Shown piece by piece: positions 1 through 7,471 of a DNA stretch of 64,000 nucleotides. The notes below the pieces were generated by a model, which was not told the origin of the DNA, made no database searches, and saw only the letters and a list, made by a program, of their open reading frames with translations. The stretch comes from Thermohalobaculum sp039026375 (GTDB lineage Bacteria > Pseudomonadota > Alphaproteobacteria > Rhodobacterales > Rhodobacteraceae): assembly GCA_039026375.1 (NCBI GenBank), contig JBCCML010000006.1:1-64000 (forward strand), read 5' to 3'. Positions within the stretch are counted from its first letter, which is position 1. Every line of letters begins with the position of its first letter. The position numbers and the translations under genes were made by a program.

Positions 1-390
1 AAAAGAGCGCCGTGGCGTAACGAAGAAGAGGAAAATCGCAAGCCGAACATCAAATCGACAACGGAAAAGAAGACCTCCTTGCTTCGCTGGCCCAAGATCA
101 TGCAGCAGCAGTCAGAAAACAGGGTTCTTCAAGGCTTCCACTTCTGCGAAGTCAACTTTAACCTGGACCTGCCCATGACCACGATCACCAAGGTGCGCGG
201 GTCCAAGGCGCATCCGTTCTATCTGTGGGCGCGCGACGCCTTTGGCCGCAACAAGGCGCCGGGCTGGAATTTCCACAAGTACCTGATCGGGCCCGATGGC
301 CAGCCGGTCGCCTCGTTCCACAGCGGCCAGCGCCCGATGTCGCGCCCCGTTGTCCAAGCGGTTGAGGCGCTGCTGGCGCCAGATACTTGA
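1..390 (+). pseudogene. Glutathione peroxidase C-terminal fragment with foreign 5' part
   Basis: The frame is open from the window edge to the stop at 388-390. From about base 140 on it reads like the last two thirds of a glutathione peroxidase: FCEVNF, then LDLPMT, AHPFY and the WNFHKYLIGPDG block that contains the family's Trp-Asn-Phe motif. The residues before FCEVNF do not resemble the family, which should carry its catalytic Cys or Sec and a SNDF/GxQEP region upstream. The first 140 bases are also clearly less GC-rich than what follows. I infer a recombination or insertion junction near 140, leaving a headless gene. The upstream half may lie outside the window or be lost. A short in-frame fusion protein cannot be excluded. 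Confidence 0.6.
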
Positions 391-422
391 GATACTATTT
401 CAGGTACGGATTAGAGGAGGGG

Positions 423-499
423 TGGTACCGCCTCCCCGGCTCGAACGGGGGACCTCTGGATCCACAATCCAGCGCTCTAACCTACTGAGCTAAGGCGGC
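423..499 (-). tRNA. tRNA-His (anticodon GTG)
   Basis: The reverse complement folds as a full 77-base cloverleaf with encoded CCA: acceptor GCCGCCT/AGGCGGT, D-stem GCTC/GAGC, anticodon stem CTGGA/TCCAG with loop TTGTGGA, and T-stem CCCCG/CGGGG with loop TTCGAGC. The anticodon GTG reads histidine. The first acceptor pair is G1:U72 and the discriminator is A73, unlike the usual C73 of tRNA-His. The genomic base before G1 is a G, but it cannot pair with A73. G1:U72 with A73 is the form reported for a large alphaproteobacterial clade that lacks a functional G-1. Confidence 0.95.
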
Positions 500-640
500 C
501 TGACCTCTCAGAGCGATCCGTCTACAGCCAGCGCGCGGCGAATTCAAGCGGGCGCCCGCGATTTCGCGCGGGCCTTCCGGCAGGCATGGCGCAGCACGCA
601 CGAGCTTGCTAGAGGGGAGCGAACAGCCAAAGGACAGCCC

Positions 641-991
641 ATGAGCATCAATCGCCAGACCGACGAGATCGCGGGTCTACAGATCGGCCCGACCAGCGAG
701 GGGATGGTGCGTCTTTATATCTTGGGCGATGGGATCGACCTGCCAATGGATTTCGACCCCGAGGAAGCCGAGGAGATCGCCGAGGAACTGCGCGCGGCGG
801 CCATGCGGGCCCGGGGGGCCGGGGAAAAGCCGGCAAAGGATGGTGGTCGAGCGACAGGGCACGGCGCGGGTAAAGGCTCCGAGAACGGCCCGGGCAAGGG
901 CGCCGTGAAGGCCCCGAAAAAGGGCGGGCAGCCTGCCCCGCGCCAAGGGCGCGAAGGCCGCGCCCCCCATGCCAGGGGGCCCAGGCGGTAG
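641..991 (+). CDS. Small conserved protein, DUF6324-like, with Lys/Gly-rich tail
   Basis: A 116-residue protein with a good ribosome site (AAAGGA) before ATG. The first about 60 residues form a compact acidic domain containing IGPTSEGMVRLYI and DLPMDFDPEEAEEIAEELR. This matches, from memory, a short protein family common in Rhodobacteraceae (DUF6324); the DUF number is not certain. The remaining about 55 residues are low-complexity, rich in Gly, Lys, Ala and Arg, and probably disordered; a basic tail could bind nucleic acid, but that is a guess. It stands alone between tRNA-His and the LysR gene, with 11 bases to the convergent LysR stop. Confidence 0.7.
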   Translation: MSINRQTDEIAGLQIGPTSEGMVRLYILGDGIDLPMDFDPEEAEEIAEELRAAAMRARGAGEKPAKDGGRATGHGAGKGSENGPGKGAVKAPKKGGQPAPRQGREGRAPHARGPRR

Positions 992-1002
992 GGGCTAAGC
1001 CA

Positions 1003-1872
1003 TCAGGCCGCCTGCAACGCCTTGGCGGCAATTGAGACCAACGCTGTCAGCCCTGCCTGCGGTGGCAGCACCAGGCGAAGCGGCGCGGCGGGCACGGCCA
1101 GGTCCGGGAACAGGTTCACCAGTCTGCCGTCTTCGATCAGGGGCGCCACCAGGGCGCTATGGCCGATGAGCACGCCATCGCCCCCCATGCAGCGTTCGAC
1201 CGCGATACTGTAGAGCGAGTGCATCGCGCCCCGGTCGGCGGCGACGCCCGTGATGGCGTGGGCGCCCAGCCAGCGCTGCCAGTCGTGGCGCCAGGCCGTG
1301 TCGTGGATCAGCGGCATTTGGGCCAGATCCCCGGGTTGGCGGATGGTTTCCGCCAGGACCGGGGCCGCCACGGGGATCAGGCTGTTCGCGGCTAGGACAG
1401 GGCCGCCCCCGTCGCCCGGGTAGACGCCCAGGTCATAGACGCCGCGCGCCGGGTCGGGGCAGCTGTCCAGCGCGTGCAGCGAGATGTCGGCGTCGGGAAC
1501 CGCGCGGCCCAGCGCCGTCAATCGCGGGCTTAGCCATAGCTGCGCGACCGCGGGTAGGGCGGCGATGCGGATCTGCGCCCTGGACGGCGCCCCCCGAAGC
1601 GTGCGGGCCGCCGTACCCAGCAGATCGAACCCCTGGGACAGCAGGGGCAGCGCCCGCGCCCCCTCCTCGGTCAACTGGACGCCGTGAGCCTGGCGCTCGA
1701 ACAGCATGACACCGGCCCAATCCTCCAGCCTTTTAATCTGCTGCGCCACCGCCCCGGCGGAGACGCCCAGCTCTTCGGCGGCGCGCTGAAAGCTGCCATG
1801 CCGGGCGGCGGCCTCGAACGCGCGCAGGGCGGTCAGGGGCGCGGGCGCTGGGCGGGGCGGGGTCAGGCGCAT
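1003..1872 (-). CDS. LysR-family transcriptional regulator
   Basis: A 289-residue LysR regulator. The N-terminal winged helix-turn-helix is clear at residues about 15-75 (LRAFEAAARHGSFQRAAEEL, then VAQQIKRLEDWAGVMLFER and LTEEG). The rest is the usual two-lobed effector domain, including IRIAALPAVAQLWLSPRL. The sequence style is closest to the GcvA/AmpR branch. It is divergent from an SHMT-like gene across a 101-base gap holding both promoters. By the common arrangement of LysR genes it probably controls that neighbour and itself, perhaps sensing an amino acid. I see no unambiguous T-N11-A operator in the gap, so the target is inferred from position. Confidence 0.85.
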   Translation of the reverse strand: MRLTPPRPAPAPLTALRAFEAAARHGSFQRAAEELGVSAGAVAQQIKRLEDWAGVMLFERQAHGVQLTEEGARALPLLSQGFDLLGTAARTLRGAPSRAQIRIAALPAVAQLWLSPRLTALGRAVPDADISLHALDSCPDPARGVYDLGVYPGDGGGPVLAANSLIPVAAPVLAETIRQPGDLAQMPLIHDTAWRHDWQRWLGAHAITGVAADRGAMHSLYSIAVERCMGGDGVLIGHSALVAPLIEDGRLVNLFPDLAVPAAPLRLVLPPQAGLTALVSIAAKALQAA

Positions 1873-1973
1873 TTTGTAGGCCTAGCTTTTCTCAGTCTGG
1901 GCCCGCTTAAATCTGGTTTGCGCGCGCGCCGCAACAATGGAATGACAGGCGCGTATAGACCGGGAGACAGCCG

Positions 1974-3293
1974 ATGACCGCCACAGACCGCCGCCCTTGG
2001 GTGCCTGCCTCCTGCGAAGATTACGTCCAGGAACTGGCCACGCGCACCGCTTCGCTGGACAGCGGCCAAATCGCGGGCTGGCTCGACGATCTGGCCGGGC
2101 AGAACACGGCGATCCACGACCGGGAATGCGTCAACCTGAACCCCGCCACGAACGTGATGAACCCGGCGGCCGAGGCACTGCAGGCCCGCGGGCTGGGGCC
2201 GCGGCCGTCGCTGGGTTATCCGGGGGACAAGTACGAGATGGGGCTGGAAGCGATCGAGCAGATCGAGGTGATCGCAGCGGAACTGGCGGCCGCGGTCTTC
2301 CGCGCCCGCTTTGCAGAGGTGCGTGTGGCTTCGGGCGCATTGGCGAACCTCTATGCGTTCATGGCCTGCTGCCAGCCCGGGGACCGCGTGATCGTGCCGC
2401 CCGGCAGCGTCGGCGGCCATGTCACGCACCATCAGGCGGGAGCCGCAGGCCTCTATGGGCTGGAAATCCACCAGGCCGCGCCGCGCGACGATTACTATTC
2501 GGTCGATCTGGACCAGCTGGCCGCGCATGCCGAAGCGCTGCAGCCCAAGCTGATCACCATTGGCGGCAGTCTGAACCTGGAGCCGCACCCCGTGGCCGAG
2601 ATCCGCGCCATTGCCGACCGGGTGGGCGCGCGGGTGCTGTTTGATGCCGCGCACCTCTGCGGCATGATCGCGGGGGGGACCTGGCCCGATCCGCTGGCCC
2701 ACGGCGCGGATCTGATGACGATGTCCACCTACAAATCGCTGGGCGGGCCCGCGGGCGGCCTGATCGTCACTAACGATGCCGACCTGGCCGAACGCCTGGA
2801 CAAGATCGCCTTTCCGGGGCTGACGGCCAATTTCGATGCGGGACGGGTCGCAGCGCTGGCCATGGCGCTGCTGGATTGGCGCGACCATGGCGCTGCCTAT
2901 GCGGCGGAGATGGTAGCCACCGCCCGGGCCTTAGCCGCGAACCTGCAGCTGGCCGATGTCGAGGTCTATCTGCCCGAAGAGATCGCCACCCGGTCGCATC
3001 AGCTGGCCGTTCTGGCGGCCCCCTATGGTGGGGGGCAGACGGCCTCGAAGCACTTGCGGCGGGCGAACATCCTGGCCTGCGGGATCGGTCTGCCAGTGGC
3101 CGAGGTCGAGGGCGATCTGAACGGCCTGCGCATGGGCACACCCGAAGTCGTGCGCCGCGGCATGGGGCCCGAGCACATGGGCGAACTGGCCCAGCTGATC
3201 GGCCGCGCGTTGCATGGCGACCCGCAGGATGTCGCAGCGGATGTCACGGCCTTCCGCGGGCGTTTTCAGGGCCTACATTATATGCGGGCGTGA
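1974..3293 (+). CDS. Serine hydroxymethyltransferase-like PLP enzyme
   Basis: A 439-residue fold-type I PLP enzyme of the SHMT family, which moves a one-carbon unit between serine (or a hydroxy-amino acid) and glycine. Visible are the N-terminal LNPATNVMNPAAEAL, the YPGDKYEMG substrate loop (YPG is typical of GlyA), FDAAHLCGMIAGG around the PLP-binding Asp, and the Schiff-base Lys in STYKSLGGPAGG. Housekeeping GlyA normally has THKTLRGPRGG here, so the active-site loop differs. I think this is a specialised paralogue (for example for an alpha-substituted serine or an aldolase reaction) rather than the main GlyA. The divergent LysR gene supports substrate-induced expression. GGGAG precedes the ATG. 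Confidence 0.8.
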   Translation: MTATDRRPWVPASCEDYVQELATRTASLDSGQIAGWLDDLAGQNTAIHDRECVNLNPATNVMNPAAEALQARGLGPRPSLGYPGDKYEMGLEAIEQIEVIAAELAAAVFRARFAEVRVASGALANLYAFMACCQPGDRVIVPPGSVGGHVTHHQAGAAGLYGLEIHQAAPRDDYYSVDLDQLAAHAEALQPKLITIGGSLNLEPHPVAEIRAIADRVGARVLFDAAHLCGMIAGGTWPDPLAHGADLMTMSTYKSLGGPAGGLIVTNDADLAERLDKIAFPGLTANFDAGRVAALAMALLDWRDHGAAYAAEMVATARALAANLQLADVEVYLPEEIATRSHQLAVLAAPYGGGQTASKHLRRANILACGIGLPVAEVEGDLNGLRMGTPEVVRRGMGPEHMGELAQLIGRALHGDPQDVAADVTAFRGRFQGLHYMRA

Positions 3294-3375
3294 CGGACAA
3301 ACCGTCGCGAAACGTTGAGTTGATCCAACCCGCGGCGCGCGGTCCTGTACCCGCGCCTAGTAGATGGAGGTTTCC

Positions 3376-3927
3376 ATGTTCTTCCGCACGTTGACTGCGC
3401 CGCTGGTCGCGCTGGCCATTGCCGTCGGTGCTGTCGGCGCCGTGGGTTCCGCCCAGGCGCACGAGTATACCCTGGGCGACCTGACGCTGCACGAAGCCAA
3501 AGCGCGCACCACGATCCCGAACCGCCCCACCGCGATCTACCTGATGATCAGCAATGCAGGCGAAGCGGATGACAGGCTGGTGGCGGCATCCTCGCCCTTC
3601 TTCGAAGTGATGGAACTGCACAAGTCCGAGATGAACGACGGCGTGATGTCCATGGCGGCGGTCGAGGCGATCTTGGTCCCTGCCGGGGGTGACGTGGTGC
3701 TTGAACCAGGCGGCCTGCACGTCATGGCCTTCGGGGCGACCCGCGCCATCAAAGAGGGCGACATGTTCGAGATTTCACTGACGTTCGAGAAAGCCGGCAA
3801 AATCGACATCATCGTGCACGGTGCGAAGATCAAAGGCGGGCACAGCCACGGTGGCCACGACCATGGCGGTCATAGCGGCCATAATCATGGTAGCCACAGT
3901 GGGCATAACCACGGCACAACGAACTGA
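3376..3927 (+). CDS. Periplasmic copper chaperone PCu(A)C with His-rich tail
   Basis: A 183-residue exported protein. The start is the ATG at 3376, preceded by GGAGG; an in-frame ATG at 3364 lies upstream of that site. A signal peptide ends near AQAHEYT. The PCu(A)C domain shows the copper-binding pattern: MELHKSEM, then GGLHVMAFG, giving Met and His ligands for Cu(I). The last about 27 residues are a Gly/His tail with repeats such as GHNHGSHSGHNHG, a likely extra metal reservoir. Family members deliver copper to the CuA and CuB sites of cytochrome oxidase. It stands alone, followed by a strong hairpin, and no oxidase genes are nearby. Confidence 0.9.
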   Translation: MFFRTLTAPLVALAIAVGAVGAVGSAQAHEYTLGDLTLHEAKARTTIPNRPTAIYLMISNAGEADDRLVAASSPFFEVMELHKSEMNDGVMSMAAVEAILVPAGGDVVLEPGGLHVMAFGATRAIKEGDMFEISLTFEKAGKIDIIVHGAKIKGGHSHGGHDHGGHSGHNHGSHSGHNHGTTN

Positions 3928-3948
3928 GAACGTGTGAGAAGTTGGTTT

Positions 3949-3974
3949 AGGGTGCGTGGTAAGCCACGCACCCT
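3949..3974. terminator. Hairpin between convergent copper-chaperone gene and rpoH
   Basis: AGGGTGCGTGG and CCACGCACCCT form a perfect 11-base-pair stem with a TAAG loop. It lies between the stops of two convergent genes. The plus strand is followed by ATTTC and the minus strand by AAACC, so the T-tract is weak. It probably serves both directions. Confidence 0.75.
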
Positions 3975-3987
3975 ATTTCGCTGTTGA

Positions 3988-4896
3988 TCAGGCGTTGACC
4001 GCCGGGATCATCCGCTTGTCGGCGGCCAGCTCGCGCATCCGGCGCTGCAGCTTTTCGAACGCGCGAACTTCGATCTGGCGGATCCGCTCGCGGCTGACGT
4101 TGTAGACGTTCGACAGCTCCTCCAGCGTGACCGGATCTTCCTTCAGACGCCGCTCGGTCAGGATGTGCTGTTCACGCTCGTTGAGCGCGTCCATCGCCTC
4201 GATCAGCAGTTCGCGGCGCACGTCCAGCTCCTGCTGTTCGGCATAGGCCGAGGCCTGGTCGGCGTCGTCATCGGCCAGCCAGTCCTGCCATTCCGAGGTG
4301 CCCTCGCCGTCGCCCTTAAGCGGCGCATTCAGCGAGCTGTCACCGCCGCCGGACATCCGCCGGTTCATCGACACAACCTCGTCCTGGGTCACGCCCAGAT
4401 CGGTGGCGATCTTCTCGACATGCTCGGGGCGCATGTCCCCATCTTCCAGCGCGCCGATCTTCGATTTGGCCTTGCGCAGGTTGAAGAACAGCTTTTTCTG
4501 TGCAGCGGTCGTGCCAAGCTTCACCAAGCTCCACGACCGCAGGATGTATTCCTGGATCGAGGCGCGGATCCACCACATGGCGTAGGTCGCCAGGCGAAAA
4601 CCCTTATCCGGGTCAAAGCGCTTGACGGCCTGCATCAGGCCAACATTCGCCTCTGAAATCACCTCGGCCGTCGGCAGGCCATAGCCGCGGTAACCCATGG
4701 CGATCTTGGCGGCCAAGCGCAGGTGCGATGTCACCAGCTGATGGGCCGAATTGCGATCGCCGTGGTCAACCCAGGCCTTTGCTAGCATAAATTCCTGTTC
4801 CGGCTCCAACATCGGGAACTTCCGGATTTCGGTCAGATAGCGGCTGAGCCCTTGTTCGGGCGAAGGCGCCGGCAAGGATGTGTATGTCGTGCCCAT
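3988..4896 (-). CDS. rpoH: RNA polymerase sigma factor RpoH (sigma-32)
   Basis: A 302-residue sigma-70-family factor. Region 2 is clear (LRLAAKIAMGYRGYGLP, FDPDKGFRLATYAMWWIRAS), and the diagnostic RpoH box QKKLFFNLRK sits just after it near residue 135. Region 4 ends the protein with a helix-turn-helix (VTLEELSNVYNVSRERIRQI). It directs RNA polymerase to heat-shock promoters. I place the start at ATG 4896; a GTG directly upstream (4897-4899) is possible. GGGGAG lies six bases before the ATG and sits inside a pair of competing hairpins annotated separately. It is monocistronic, with rluD upstream on the same strand. hspQ, a typical target, is 14 kb away. Confidence 0.97.
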   Translation of the reverse strand: MGTTYTSLPAPSPEQGLSRYLTEIRKFPMLEPEQEFMLAKAWVDHGDRNSAHQLVTSHLRLAAKIAMGYRGYGLPTAEVISEANVGLMQAVKRFDPDKGFRLATYAMWWIRASIQEYILRSWSLVKLGTTAAQKKLFFNLRKAKSKIGALEDGDMRPEHVEKIATDLGVTQDEVVSMNRRMSGGGDSSLNAPLKGDGEGTSEWQDWLADDDADQASAYAEQQELDVRRELLIEAMDALNEREQHILTERRLKEDPVTLEELSNVYNVSRERIRQIEVRAFEKLQRRMRELAADKRMIPAVNA

Positions 4897-4901
4897 CACT
4901 G

Positions 4902-4929
4902 TCTCCCCAACGGGCCCGCAGTTGGGCCC
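4902..4929 (-). promoter_or_regulatory. Two-state hairpin over the rpoH ribosome binding site
   Basis: In the rpoH leader, GGGCCC-AACTGC-GGGCCC (4929-4912) can form one 6-pair stem that leaves the Shine-Dalgarno GGGGAG free. Alternatively CCCAAC (4926-4921) pairs perfectly with GTTGGG (4911-4906), covering the first Gs of that site. The two stems share bases and exclude each other. This suggests an RNA thermometer or switch on translation; it is inferred from pairing only. Confidence 0.4.
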
Positions 4930-4937
4930 TGATCACC

Positions 4938-4969
4938 ATTGTACGTAGGTAGAGCGACGCACCGCTCAA
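4938..4969 (-). promoter_or_regulatory. Candidate rpoH promoter
   Basis: On the minus strand TTGAGC (4969-4964) is followed after 16 bases by TACGTA (4947-4942), or after 20 bases by TACAAT (4943-4938). Either would give a leader of about 30-40 bases containing the hairpins next to the rpoH ribosome site. The match is moderate. Confidence 0.35.
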
Positions 4970-4987
4970 CTACTGTTAACGGTTCGA

Positions 4988-6034
4988 TCACATATTCCGG
5001 CGCAAAATCGTTAAGAGTTCGTGCATATCCGGGGGCAATTCTGCGCAAAGTTGCAGCAATTCGCCCGTTATCGGGTGCCTAAACCCCAATTCGGCCGCAT
5101 GTAACGCCTGGCGGGGGAATGTTTCAATTTTCGCCCTTTCCGTTGCGTCACCCGCAACATTTGGCAGCTGCCGAGGGCGCGCATAGACCGGATCTCCGAC
5201 CAGCGGGTGGCCAATATGCGCCGAATGCACCCGGATCTGGTGGGTGCGCCCGGTCTCCAGCCGACAGTCGAGCAGGCTGGCATAGGGCTTGTCCTCGGGT
5301 CCGAAGCGCTGGGCCACCCGGAAACGGCTGAGGGCGTGGCGCCCACCGGAGCTTAGAACAGCCATCTTCTTGCGGTCCTGCGGATGGCGGCCCAGCTGGC
5401 TTTCGACGCGGATCCAGCCGCCCGTCTCTATCCCGATGCCGTCGCGCCCGGTCAGCCGCTCGATCCCTGGGGCACCCCAGGCGATTGCCCGGTAGGCGCG
5501 TTGAATGTCATGGGTAGTGAACAAGGCGGACAGACCCGTGTGCGCGGCTTCGGTCTTGGCGGCGACGATCAGGCCGGAGGTGTCCTTGTCGATGCGGTGG
5601 ACGATGCCGGGGCGCCGCTCTCCCCCGATACCGGCAAGGGTGTCCCCGCAATGGGCCAGCAGCGCGTTGACCAACGTGCCGTCCGGCGCGCCGGGTGCTG
5701 GGTGGACCACCATGCCCGCAGGCTTGTCGATGACGATCAGATGGGCGTCCTCGTGCACCACGTCCAGCGGGATCGCCTGAGGCTCGGGGATCGGGTCGAT
5801 GGGAGCGGGAAGCGTCAGGACATATGCAGCGCCCGCCGCCACCTTATGCTTCGCGGGGTTCTTGCCATCGGCGCCGGGGCCCGACACCGCCCCATCGGCC
5901 AACAGGCCCCCGATCCGGGACCGCGACAGGCCCAGACCCGCATCCTCGGCCAGGTCCGCCAACGCCCGGTCCAGCCGTTGCCCGGCCAGTCCTTCCGGGA
6001 TAGTCAGCACCACCGGATCGAGAGGAGCCGCCAT
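4988..6034 (-). CDS. rluD: 23S rRNA pseudouridine synthase, RluD type
   Basis: A 348-residue RluA-family pseudouridine synthase. An S4 RNA-binding domain occupies about residues 12-75 (LAGQRLDRALADLAE, LSRSRIGGLL). The catalytic domain has the signature HRIDKDTSGLIVAAKT, whose first Asp is the catalytic residue, and later ETGRTHQIRVH. RluD modifies uridines in helix 69 of 23S rRNA; RluC-type specificity cannot be excluded from sequence alone. The annotated ATG at 6034-6032 overlaps the ATG of the divergent gene at 6033 in the tetranucleotide CATG, so its own ribosome site must lie in the neighbour's coding region. No convincing Shine-Dalgarno is seen there. Confidence 0.9.
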   Translation of the reverse strand: MAAPLDPVVLTIPEGLAGQRLDRALADLAEDAGLGLSRSRIGGLLADGAVSGPGADGKNPAKHKVAAGAAYVLTLPAPIDPIPEPQAIPLDVVHEDAHLIVIDKPAGMVVHPAPGAPDGTLVNALLAHCGDTLAGIGGERRPGIVHRIDKDTSGLIVAAKTEAAHTGLSALFTTHDIQRAYRAIAWGAPGIERLTGRDGIGIETGGWIRVESQLGRHPQDRKKMAVLSSGGRHALSRFRVAQRFGPEDKPYASLLDCRLETGRTHQIRVHSAHIGHPLVGDPVYARPRQLPNVAGDATERAKIETFPRQALHAAELGFRHPITGELLQLCAELPPDMHELLTILRRNM

Positions 6035-6380
6035 GCGTTACGCCCCCGAGGACGAGGAGGAGCCGCCAAAGGTGCGCCAACTGCGCCTGATGGCCATGGT
6101 GCTGATGGTGGTGCTCATCCTGGGGTTCCTAGCCATGGTGGGCACGATTGTCATCCGCTTGGGTTTTGGCGTGGGCGTGGACTTGGGCTCTGCTGGCGGC
6201 GCGGTTCTGGTAACGGCGGAGGCGCTGACCCTGCCACCGGGGGAGATCGTCGCCACCGGCCAGTCCCAGAGCGGCGTGCTGTTTGTGATAGAGCGCGACG
6301 GGATCGAGCGCCTGGTGAAGGTGGATGCCGAGACGGGCGAGATCCTGAGCGATACCCCGATTGTGCGGGAGCTACGTTGA
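6033..6380 (+). CDS. Small single-pass membrane protein (DUF6476-like)
   Basis: A 115-residue protein starting at ATG 6033 with GAGGAG just upstream. The N-terminus is acidic and charged (MRYAPEDEEEPPKVRQLRLM), then comes one strong transmembrane segment at about residues 20-45 (MVLMVVLILGFLAMVGTIVI). About 70 mostly extracytoplasmic residues follow, with a beta-rich repeat style (GEIVATGQSQSGVLFVIERD, then LVKVDAETGEILSD). It resembles a small Rhodobacteraceae family usually found beside rluD. Its role is unknown. Start codons of this gene and divergent rluD overlap, so the two are probably fixed as a pair. It ends 19 bases before the convergent P1 peptidase stop. Confidence 0.75.
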   Translation: MRYAPEDEEEPPKVRQLRLMAMVLMVVLILGFLAMVGTIVIRLGFGVGVDLGSAGGAVLVTAEALTLPPGEIVATGQSQSGVLFVIERDGIERLVKVDAETGEILSDTPIVRELR

Positions 6381-6399
6381 TCTCCTAGCCGTGGAACCC

Positions 6400-7383
6400 C
6401 TAGCCGTGCTGGTCGCGATAGCTGGGATACCCCGCCAAGCTGTCGGCTTCGTAGACGCCACGGGCGATGGAACGGGCGACGCAATCGGCAGCCAGCGTGC
6501 CCAACTGTGTCAGGCGCGCCGGAGTGGCCTCCTCCTGCTTTCCCATCGTCGAAATCACGTAGACAGTGTCGCCATCGAACGGGCTGTGGATGGGCCGGAT
6601 CGCGCGGGCGATGCCGTCCTGCGCCATGATCGCGATGCGGATCAGCTGATCCCGTGTCAGCGCCAGATCGGTAGCCACCACGGCCAGGGTGGTGTTGGCC
6701 AGTGCCGGCCCTTCCGGCGGGCCCTGCCACAAGTCTTGGCTTCGGCCAGGCACGGCTTGGCCGCCCAGTTCGCCGTTTTGTTCCAAGCGCCAGGCCCAGA
6801 GGCTGTCGGTTCCGGGGATCACCACCGAGCCCACCGGATTGGCCACGGCCAGCGCTCCCACTGTGAAGCCGTCTGCCCTGAAGGACGCCGTGCCAAGCCC
6901 GCCCTTCAGATATCCCGCGGTTGCGCCCAGTCCTGCACCTGCATTGCCCAGGGCGAACTCCGTCCTTGCGGCTCCCACAGCCTGTTGGCCCAGCGTCCAC
7001 CAGGGGCTGCGCTCCCATGACTTCGGCCCGCCGCACAGCAGGTCGAAGATGATCGAGCCGGGCACGATCGGCACAACCTCGCCCGCAACCGCAAACCCGC
7101 GCCCGCGGCCCCGCAACGCATGCATCACCCCGCCGGCGGCATCCAACCCATAAGAGGAGCCGCCGGACAGGGTGATCGCGTCCACCTCTGTCACCGTAGA
7201 CCCGGGCGCCAGACCGGCAGTTGCCCGGCTGCCGATGCCGCCGCCCCGATGGTCGACGGCGACTGGGCACGCCCTGTCGGGCAGGATGACCGTCGCCCCG
7301 GTGGTCAGGTCCAGGTTTACGGCGTTACCGACGGCGATGCCGGACACATCGCAGATCGAGTTTAGGGGACCGGGCGCGTTCAT
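6400..7383 (-). CDS. P1 (DmpA/S58) family aminopeptidase
   Basis: A 327-residue protein of the self-cleaving DmpA/BapA aminopeptidase family, which removes N-terminal D-, L- or beta-amino acids from short peptides. I start it at ATG 7383, which has AAGGGAGAAG upstream, rather than at a longer in-frame start at 7473 that would run into the neighbouring promoter. Family motifs: GIAVGNAV near the N-terminus, DAITLSGGSSYGLDAAGGV, and near residue 250 NTTLAVVATDLALTRDQ, where autocleavage before a Thr/Ser makes the nucleophile. The ending PIHSPFDGDTVYVISTMG is also typical. It is divergent from the CoA-transferase gene, with 88 bases between them. Confidence 0.85.
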   Translation of the reverse strand: MNAPGPLNSICDVSGIAVGNAVNLDLTTGATVILPDRACPVAVDHRGGGIGSRATAGLAPGSTVTEVDAITLSGGSSYGLDAAGGVMHALRGRGRGFAVAGEVVPIVPGSIIFDLLCGGPKSWERSPWWTLGQQAVGAARTEFALGNAGAGLGATAGYLKGGLGTASFRADGFTVGALAVANPVGSVVIPGTDSLWAWRLEQNGELGGQAVPGRSQDLWQGPPEGPALANTTLAVVATDLALTRDQLIRIAIMAQDGIARAIRPIHSPFDGDTVYVISTMGKQEEATPARLTQLGTLAADCVARSIARGVYEADSLAGYPSYRDQHG

Positions 7384-7471
7384 CGGGGCTTCTCCCTTGC
7401 AGCGATCACATGGAGGTATGGCTTTCCGCGCAGCGTGCGGGAAAACTGGGCAAAAATTCAAGGAGGGGCGC

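Noticed and set aside
1863..2888. 341-codon minus-strand ORF opposite the SHMT-like gene
   Set aside because: Shadow frame; the opposite strand has a complete PLP enzyme with motifs and a ribosome site.
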